Below, piece by piece: positions 6,988 to 10,273 of a DNA stretch of 10,273 nt. A program made the position numbers and the translations under genes. Positions within the stretch are counted from its first letter, which is position 1; each line of letters starts with the position of its first letter. Location of the stretch: the NCBI GenBank assembly GCA_002397275.1, contig DHAA01000071.1:1-10273 (forward strand), in the 5' to 3' direction. The notes beneath the pieces were generated by a model. The model was not told the origin of the DNA, did no database searches, and saw only the letters and a list, made by a program, of their open reading frames with translations. The DNA is from Thermacetogenium sp. UBA4966. GTDB lineage: Bacteria > Bacillota > DSM-12270 > Thermacetogeniales > Thermacetogeniaceae.

Positions 6988-7353
6988 TCAAAAAAAATTA
7001 CTGAAGTGCTTTTGAAAAAGTTCATCAAGTATTCCTTCGGCTTCCCTCATCAATGCCTTGTAACTTCGCATCAGTTCTTTTGCTTGCGGGGTCAAACTGG
7101 CGCCTCCCCCGGATACGCCGCCAACCTGACGATAAAGAAGCTCAAATCCCAGCCTTCTCTCCAACCCCTTGATCAGCTTCCAGGCATGGCTGTAGGACAT
7201 GCCCATCTCAACCGTAGCCGCTTTAAGAGAACCAAGCCTCTCCACCTTTGTCAGCAGATCGCAGGGCCCTTTGCCGAAGGCCTTGCCTGTGGTTTCCAGC
7301 CATATTTTGTACCCCAGCTTGAGAGCGTCTTGTTCTTGCTCATCTGATTGCAC
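6988..7353 (-). CDS. ModE-type winged-helix regulator (DNA-binding domain only)
   Basis: The 121 residues correspond to the N-terminal LysR-like winged helix of ModE. Family signatures are KLGYKIWLETTGKAFGKGP (about 12-30), LLTKVERLGSLKAATVEMGMSYSHAWKLIKGLERRLG (about 33-69), and the Gly-rich wing GGVSGGGASLTPQAKEL (about 78-94). In E. coli ModE a C-terminal pair of molybdate-binding domains follows; here there is none, so it cannot sense molybdate in that way. Such short ModE-like proteins are common next to molybdenum enzyme genes. The start is GTG at 7353, with AAGGAG about 8 bases upstream. It is the first gene of the accessory operon. It may regulate its own operon, perhaps through the palindrome at 7525-7551, but that is a guess from position. 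The T-rich codons at its 3' end are not an obvious terminator. Confidence 0.88.
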   Translation of the reverse strand: MQSDEQEQDALKLGYKIWLETTGKAFGKGPCDLLTKVERLGSLKAATVEMGMSYSHAWKLIKGLERRLGFELLYRQVGGVSGGGASLTPQAKELMRSYKALMREAEGILDELFQKHFSNFF

Positions 7354-7542
7354 CTGTTATACTCCTTCCCTCCTTTGAGAATAATCAAGCCACTGTCCAC
7401 CCCTCTAACATATTCATAATATCAAACCTCAGCAATTTTTTCTACATAAAAGAAAGGCTCCCAAGGCTCCCGGATGTTCCCCGGCCGACAACGCTTAGGT
7501 TTGCTTCCGCCTAAGTTTATCAACATTATTGCAATAAAATAT
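7354..7542 (-). other. Long leader region of the modE-yqeB-xdhC operon, possibly structured
   Basis: If transcription starts near 7532, the leader is about 180 bases. On the minus strand it holds an inverted repeat CTTAGG/CCTAAG (7515-7510 and 7499-7494), then GGCCGGGG with a partly complementary ATCCGGGAGCC, then a second GGGAGCC copy within a few bases. The GC-rich block 7455-7490 stands out from AT-rich surroundings. I do not recognise a known riboswitch; a molybdenum-cofactor RNA was considered but its conserved core was not found. No gene is seen in this stretch. Confidence 0.3.
7407..7435 (-). promoter_or_regulatory. Weak candidate sigma-A promoter upstream of the ModE-like gene
   Basis: On the minus strand TTGCTG (7435-7430), a 17-base spacer and TATGTT (7412-7407) form an acceptable but imperfect -35/-10 pair about 55 bases before the GTG start. 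It could provide basal expression apart from the candidate sigma-54 promoter further upstream. In an AT-rich intergenic region such pairs arise by chance. Confidence 0.3.
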
Positions 7543-7551
7543 TGCAATAAT
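7525..7551. promoter_or_regulatory. Perfect 12-3-12 palindrome, probable operator
   Basis: ATTATTGCAATA (7525-7536), AAA, TATTGCAATAAT (7540-7551) is a perfect inverted repeat. Each arm contains the self-complementary core ATTGCAAT. It overlaps the -12 element and the predicted start point of the candidate sigma-54 promoter (7543-7558), so a protein bound here would block polymerase. The binding protein is unknown; the ModE-like product of the adjacent gene is one possibility, although the sequence does not resemble the E. coli ModE site. Confidence 0.55.
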
Positions 7552-7558
7552 CGTGCCT
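7543..7558 (-). promoter_or_regulatory. Candidate sigma-54 (-24/-12) promoter of the molybdenum-hydroxylase accessory operon
   Basis: On the minus strand AGGCACGATTATTGCA matches the RpoN consensus TGGCACG-N4-TTGCA at all but the first base. The GG (7557-7556) and GC (7545-7544) are exactly ten bases apart. Transcription would begin near 7532, about 180 bases before the ModE-like gene. Candidate activator sites lie 91 bp (7649-7662, half site) and 228 bp (7786-7815, full site) further upstream. The sigma-54 activator itself is not encoded in this window. Confidence 0.65.
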
Positions 7559-7648
7559 GCAATTTATTGAATATGGCGGCGGCGCATTTTTCAGGCGCCA
7601 CAGGATTATGCCGGGTAAAAATACACCATTATCTATCTTAAATTAATT

Positions 7649-7662
7649 ATCATTTTGAGAAA
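7649..7662 (+). promoter_or_regulatory. Candidate activator half-site, copy C (inverted)
   Basis: ATCATTTTGAGAAA on the plus strand is the inverted counterpart of the half-site in copy B (ATCATTATGAGAAA on the minus strand), with one mismatch in 14. It points toward copy B and lies 91 bp upstream of the candidate sigma-54 promoter. The second half-site of the full element is not recognisable here, so confidence is lower. Confidence 0.35.
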
Positions 7663-7729
7663 GGGATACCCGGCGCCATTCAAATTCAAACCTGAGTTAT
7701 TTACATGGCCACATGAGAGTCTATAACAC

Positions 7730-7753
7730 AAAAAGCTTACCCCGGGAGGAAGC
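7730..7753 (-). terminator. Candidate terminator after the RidA gene
   Basis: On the minus strand GCTTCC (7752-7747) can pair with GG-T-AAGC (one bulged T), followed by five T residues at 7734-7730. It lies about 85 bases after the ridA stop codon and would separate the yerB-ridA transcript from the downstream operon. The stem is short and imperfect. Confidence 0.4.
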
Positions 7754-7785
7754 CTTTTGCATTTAACAAACGAAACCTTGTTTTT

Positions 7786-7815
7786 ATCAAAATGATCGTC
7801 AATTTCTCATAATGA
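7786..7815 (-). promoter_or_regulatory. Candidate upstream activator site, copy B
   Basis: The plus strand reads ATCAAAATGAT, four variable bases (CGTC), then AATTTCTCATAATGA, identical to copy A at 3811-3840 outside the four spacer bases. It lies 23 bases beyond the ridA stop and 228 bp upstream of the candidate sigma-54 promoter at 7543-7558. Conservation of two blocks with a variable fixed-length spacer is what a protein-binding site with two half-sites would show. Flanking sequence is unrelated between the two copies, which argues against a simple segmental duplication. Confidence 0.5.
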
Positions 7816-7838
7816 TAAATAGATCACGGACATTAACA

Positions 7839-8297
7839 TTATTCGATCTCAACTATCATCTCAATTTCTACCGGCACATCTAAAGGCAACGAGGAAACCC
7901 CTACTGCTGAACGGGCATGAGTTCCTCTATCGCCAAAGATCTCTGCCAGAAAATCCGAGGCCCCGTTGATCACTTTAGGCTGATCGGTGAATCCTGGTTC
8001 GCCGGCCACAAAACCAACAACTTTGACAATTCGCTTAACCTTGTCCAGGCGCCCCGTCTGCTGCTTGATCACAGCTAATAAATTGATGGCCGCAGCCTTA
8101 GCCGCCTCACGGGCATCCTCTAAGGTAACGTCTTTCCCCACTTTGCCCTTATACTTCAACTCTCCGTCAACCGTACAGAGCTGCCCGGAAAGGAAAAGCA
8201 GATTTCCGCTGCGTACCGCGGGAAGATAGGTAGCGACAGGCTTGGGAACGTGCGGTAATGTAATCCCTGCCGCGGCCAAGCGTTCTTCAATTTCCAT
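7839..8297 (-). CDS. RidA (YjgF/YER057c/UK114) family protein
   Basis: The 152-residue protein belongs to the RidA superfamily, small trimeric cytoplasmic proteins. Archetypal RidA hydrolyses reactive enamine/imine intermediates such as 2-aminoacrylate. The C-terminal signature ARSAVGVSSLPLDVPVEIEMIVE is clear: Arg129 corresponds to the imine-contacting Arg105 of E. coli RidA and Glu144 to Glu120, while the cysteine two residues after that arginine (Cys107) is alanine. The VINGASDFLAEIFGDRGTHARS segment and the length of about 150 residues point to a longer RidA subgroup, not the 128-residue archetype, so deaminase activity is plausible but not certain. A GTG at 8309 is in frame, but the ATG at 8297 has GGGGTGA about 9 bases upstream and gives MEIEERLAAAGITLP, like homologues. 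It follows the yerB-like gene by 55 bases and may be co-transcribed with it. Confidence 0.9.
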   Translation of the reverse strand: MEIEERLAAAGITLPHVPKPVATYLPAVRSGNLLFLSGQLCTVDGELKYKGKVGKDVTLEDAREAAKAAAINLLAVIKQQTGRLDKVKRIVKVVGFVAGEPGFTDQPKVINGASDFLAEIFGDRGTHARSAVGVSSLPLDVPVEIEMIVEIE

Positions 8298-8352
8298 ATT
8301 ATATATCACCCCAATTATTTAGTTTTAACAAAATTTGTTTTTATTTTAATGT

Positions 8353-9354
8353 TCAGACCTTCTCTACCGGCGCCCCCGGGCGCAGCACCTGAATCCAGGT
8401 GTTCCCTCTGGGGAATGTAATCTTTTGGCCTTCTCCGTCAAAAAAATAGGTTGGCGATTTCATCGACTCTTTTTTCCAAGTTCCCTCATAGTGTTTACCC
8501 GCCAAAAAATATTCGGCCTTGCCGCTGCCAATAACCTGGATATCGATGCAAGCCGTCCCATCCGCCCTGTATTGATGAGAGGCGTATTGGATCACCACAT
8601 TGGTAACCGCGATCTGCTTTCCGCTCTTGCGGTCGCTGTGAGGGGAACCGTTGATATAGCGAAGATATCTTTTTTCCCTCGCTGAAAACTCATAAGAGAC
8701 ATTATTTCCGCTCCCGTAGCTGAAAGAAATCTTGCTGAAATCCGCATCCCCCTGAGGCGCATCCCCAAATCGCCAATGAGCCTGGAGATTCTGTTTTTCC
8801 CCGGTCGTTGCTTTGTCAATATTTAAGTAAACATTATGCGGCGCTTTCCTGGATTTATCGCGGCTGTACTCCTCCCCATTTCGGAATTCGTCCAGATCCC
8901 TGATCCCCCAGCCCTTAATATTGGCGGTAGCATCATCCGAACCGCCCACGTGAGCATAAAGGGCGTCCCATTCCTTGCAGATCTGCAGATAATAACTGCG
9001 TGCGCTGCGCACAGGGCCCACAGTTGACGGCGGATCCCCGGCGAAGAGAGCCATAAACCTGGTGATCTTCGCCTCCGCTTCCATCTCATAGACCACACCC
9101 GCCTCCCCCAATCCGGTCTGGGGTCTGGCAACGCCGAGATTATCCACCATCACCGCAAGCAGAGGAACCATTTTCTGTGCCTTTTGACCGGTCAAGGGAT
9201 CGATCTTCCCGGAATTATCGTCTTGCCCGTTTTCGATATTTCCTGAAGAATTTGGAGAATCAGAACATCCGCAGAGGAATGCGGTCATTAACAGCAGCAT
9301 CAAAGATAGAAAAGTAAAAATCAATAACTTGCGCTTGTCTTTCCCTTCCGCCAC
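8353..9354 (-). CDS. yerB: DUF3048 (YerB-like) lipoprotein
   Basis: The 333-residue protein begins with a lipoprotein signal: basic KDKRK, a hydrophobic stretch LLIFTFLSLMLLLMTAFL (about 10-27) and a lipobox LCGC with Cys30 as the lipidated residue, so it should be anchored outside the cytoplasmic membrane. After a Ser/Asn/Asp-rich linker come the DUF3048 landmarks DPLTGQ, LAVMVDNLGVARPQTGLGEAGVVYE, ITRFMALF, VGPVRSARSYYLQI, YAHVGGS and APHNVYLN, and a C-terminal domain ending FPRGNTWIQVLRPG. YerB of Bacillus subtilis is the named homologue; the biochemical role of the family is not established. A GTG at 9408 would add 18 residues without a good ribosome site. The GTG at 9354 is preferred because AAAGGGGAT precedes it by about 7 bases and places the signal peptide at the N-terminus. 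Confidence 0.88.
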   Translation of the reverse strand: MAEGKDKRKLLIFTFLSLMLLLMTAFLCGCSDSPNSSGNIENGQDDNSGKIDPLTGQKAQKMVPLLAVMVDNLGVARPQTGLGEAGVVYEMEAEAKITRFMALFAGDPPSTVGPVRSARSYYLQICKEWDALYAHVGGSDDATANIKGWGIRDLDEFRNGEEYSRDKSRKAPHNVYLNIDKATTGEKQNLQAHWRFGDAPQGDADFSKISFSYGSGNNVSYEFSAREKRYLRYINGSPHSDRKSGKQIAVTNVVIQYASHQYRADGTACIDIQVIGSGKAEYFLAGKHYEGTWKKESMKSPTYFFDGEGQKITFPRGNTWIQVLRPGAPVEKV

Positions 9355-9398
9355 AAGACATCCCCTTTCCTTTCCCTCGAAGGGATATTTATGCCAAC

Positions 9399-9428
9399 AT
9401 CTTATCACTAGATATTATATGCGGTCAA
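9399..9428 (-). promoter_or_regulatory. Candidate sigma-A promoter of yerB-ridA
   Basis: On the minus strand TTGACC (9428-9423), an 18-base spacer and TAAGAT (9404-9399) form a good -35/-10 pair about 45 bases before the GTG start of yerB. A perfect TATAAT (9419-9414) lies within the spacer but has only a weak -35 (GTGGTT) 17 bases upstream. Either could be used. Confidence 0.5.
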
Positions 9429-9537
9429 TTGCCATTAACCACCACTAAATCTAATAATCCAAACAATAAAGGCAATCCATCCAGCGCTTTCATATTTTTT
9501 TACCGCATGGAAAAACTAAATCCAAGGAGTGATGAAG

Positions 9538-9777
9538 GTGGCAAACCAAAAAACCGCTCAGGGAAAAAAGAAAAGGAAAAAGAAACCGGGACCCCATGAA
9601 CAGCTGAAGTGGGAGACCGCCCGAGAACTGGGTCTTGACGACGACCTCGCCAAAGCCGGGGAAAGCCTCTCCGTTCGGGAGGCAGGCAAGATCGGCGGCC
9701 AGATGGTAAAAAAGCTGATCAAGGCAGGGCAGAAAGCGCTGCAAGAGGAGACCGTCACAGAAAACAATCCTGATTAA
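9538..9777 (+). CDS. Small, acid-soluble spore protein, alpha/beta type (divergent)
   Basis: This 79-residue protein is very basic at the N-terminus (KKKRKKK, about residues 10-16). It then has LKWETARELGL (about 23-33), which fits the GPR protease recognition region (usually E-I/F-A), and LSVREAGKIGGQMVKKLIKAG (about 44-64), which matches the conserved G-x-[IV]-G-G-x-[MI]-[TV]-K-[KR] block of alpha/beta SASPs. Such proteins coat DNA in the forespore and are degraded at germination, so their presence marks a spore former. In-frame GTG (9529) and ATG (9532) codons lie too close to AAGGAG (9524-9529); the GTG at 9538, 8 bases after it, is the likely start. It is the only plus-strand gene in the window, divergent from yerB. 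Forespore (sigma-G) control is expected from the family, but I could not find a convincing promoter. Confidence 0.8.
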   Translation: MANQKTAQGKKKRKKKPGPHEQLKWETARELGLDDDLAKAGESLSVREAGKIGGQMVKKLIKAGQKALQEETVTENNPD

Positions 9778-9793
9778 TTTTATATCAGGATTG
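9765..9793 (+). other. 10-bp inverted repeat spanning the spore protein stop codon
   Basis: CAATCCTGAT (9765-9774), nine AT-rich bases, ATCAGGATTG (9784-9793) is a perfect inverted repeat with the TAA stop in its loop. No T-run follows, so it is not a canonical terminator; it may stabilise the mRNA 3' end or act together with the next hairpin. Confidence 0.5.
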
Positions 9794-9800
9794 CTGCGGG

Positions 9801-9845
9801 AAAATAAAGCGAGCGGGAGGCGCATAAACTGTCCCGCTCGCCTTT
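9801..9845. terminator. Strong GC-rich hairpin, probable (bidirectional) terminator
   Basis: GCGAGCGGGA (9809-9818) and TCCCGCTCGC (9832-9841) form a perfect 10-bp stem with a 13-base loop, 31 bases after the spore protein stop. On the plus strand only CTTTC follows. On the minus strand TTTATTTT follows directly, so the hairpin looks better suited to stop transcription entering from the right. It may serve both directions. Confidence 0.55.
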
Positions 9846-9947
9846 CAATTCCCCCCCCCGCCCCGGGCACAACCCGCGGCGCCCGCTCCATTTCGCACCT
9901 CGGATATACGTTGGCGTGACTTCATATATATACTACCATTATATACT

Positions 9948-9978
9948 ACCTTGAAAGTAACATTCTGCTATTTTCATC
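9948..9978 (+). repeat. 31-bp direct repeat, copy 1
   Basis: The unit begins ACCTTGAAAG and ends TTCTGCTATTTTCATC. It is 27/31 identical to the copy at 10012-10042, exactly 64 bp away. No third copy is visible 64 bp to either side. Confidence 0.65.
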
Positions 9979-10011
9979 CTTCTCATAGTAAAGCGCAGCT
10001 TCATGGGTGTC

Positions 10012-10042
10012 ACCTTGAAAACAACGTTCTGCTATTTCCATC
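10012..10042 (+). repeat. 31-bp direct repeat, copy 2
   Basis: The unit begins ACCTTGAAAA and ends TTCTGCTATTTCCATC; four substitutions separate it from copy 1. The 33 bp between the copies include CATAGTAAA, whose inverted copy TTTACTATG follows this unit at 10048-10056. Confidence 0.65.
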
Positions 10043-10273
10043 GTATGTTTACTATGTCGGTGGATTCCGCTCGCTCCCTATTACGTCCCGGACAGCATCA
10101 AGGCTTGCTTCTGACCGGCTCTGGGCTGCTGCGGAACTCGCTTGGTACATAGGCGCCTTAGATAATTATCGAGATAACAAAAATTCAAGGCCAGCGATCT
10201 GCAACTCAGAGTGTGCTCAAACAGTCCTCGCAGTCCGATCCGGTATCATCGCTGCGCCTGATGCCGTTACCCG

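Larger units (their letters stand above)
9842..10273. other. Region without a recognisable gene
   Basis: No open reading frame of convincing length, start and ribosome site is visible on either strand, including frames running off the right edge. The region holds a run of nine C residues (9851-9859), an 11-bp direct repeat TATATACTACC (9927-9937 and 9940-9950), a 31-bp near-repeat, the inverted pair CATAGTAAA/TTTACTATG (9985-9993 and 10048-10056), a perfect palindrome GATAATTATC (10161-10170), and CAGCGAT/ATCGCTG (10192-10198 and 10248-10254). It may be mobile-element debris or the 3' end of an RNA or gene to the right. Confidence 0.5.

Noticed and set aside
7455..7515. Molybdenum-cofactor (Moco) riboswitch upstream of the ModE-like gene.
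   Set aside because: The position is attractive but I could not match the conserved Moco core; kept only as an unexplained leader.
9490..9891. 133-codon minus-strand frame opposite the spore protein gene.
   Set aside because: It is antisense to the SASP gene, which has clear family motifs and a proper ribosome site; the antisense protein is low-complexity and unrecognisable.
9946..10041. Minus-strand 31-codon reading frame spanning both 31-bp repeats.
   Set aside because: No ribosome binding site, no recognisable protein, and the two repeats are read in different frames.
9948..10042. Two 31-bp repeats separated by 33 bp look like a minimal CRISPR array.
   Set aside because: Only two units, four internal mismatches, no third unit, no cas genes, and the sequence does not resemble known clostridial CRISPR repeats.
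10150..10273. tRNA or other known structural RNA at the right edge.
   Set aside because: No T-loop or anticodon-arm pattern and no known RNA family recognised; only isolated inverted repeats are visible.

Overview
The window reads as chromosomal DNA of an anaerobic, endospore-forming Firmicute (Clostridia, probably a Peptococcaceae-like lineage). This is inferred from a tandem glycine riboswitch, a split glycine decarboxylase (gcvPA/gcvPB), strong AGGAGG-type ribosome binding sites, an alpha/beta-type spore protein gene and moderate GC content. The species cannot be named from sequence alone. All genes but one are on the minus strand.

Layout, right to left (the direction of most transcription). 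At 9842-10273 there is no convincing gene, only repeats and inverted repeats. At 9538-9777 (+) lies a small acid-soluble spore protein gene, divergent from yerB (9354-8353, -), a DUF3048 lipoprotein gene that is followed by a RidA-family gene (8297-7839, -). A 485-bp intergenic region (7354-7838) holds a candidate terminator, candidate upstream activator sites, a candidate sigma-54 promoter, a perfect 27-bp palindrome and a possibly structured leader. Next comes a molybdenum-hydroxylase accessory operon: a ModE-type regulator (7353-6988), a YqeB-XdhC fusion (6900-5239), a stand-alone XdhC/CoxI N-domain protein (5224-4886) and a MoeA-like molybdopterin-binding protein with a Cys-rich tail (4892-3870). 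A second regulatory region (3234-3869) holds a terminator, another activator site, another sigma-54 promoter, and the glycine riboswitch with its own terminator. It leads into gcvT (3233-2136), gcvH (2103-1711), gcvPA (1698-373) and gcvPB (380 to beyond base 1).

How the parts fit. The gcv operon encodes glycine cleavage (glycine + THF + NAD+ to methylene-THF, CO2, NH3, NADH), gated by glycine at the riboswitch. The other operon encodes maturation factors for molybdenum hydroxylases such as xanthine dehydrogenase or purine hydroxylase; YqeB is associated with the selenium-dependent kind. No catalytic hydroxylase subunit is in view.

The most interesting observation is regulatory. Both operons are preceded by a GG-N10-GC sigma-54 (-24/-12) promoter and by an almost identical 30-bp sequence 135 or 228 bp further upstream, as expected for an enhancer site of one shared sigma-54 activator. 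The link makes metabolic sense: anaerobic purine breakdown begins with molybdenum hydroxylases and yields glycine. That a purinolytic or glycine regulon exists here is inference.
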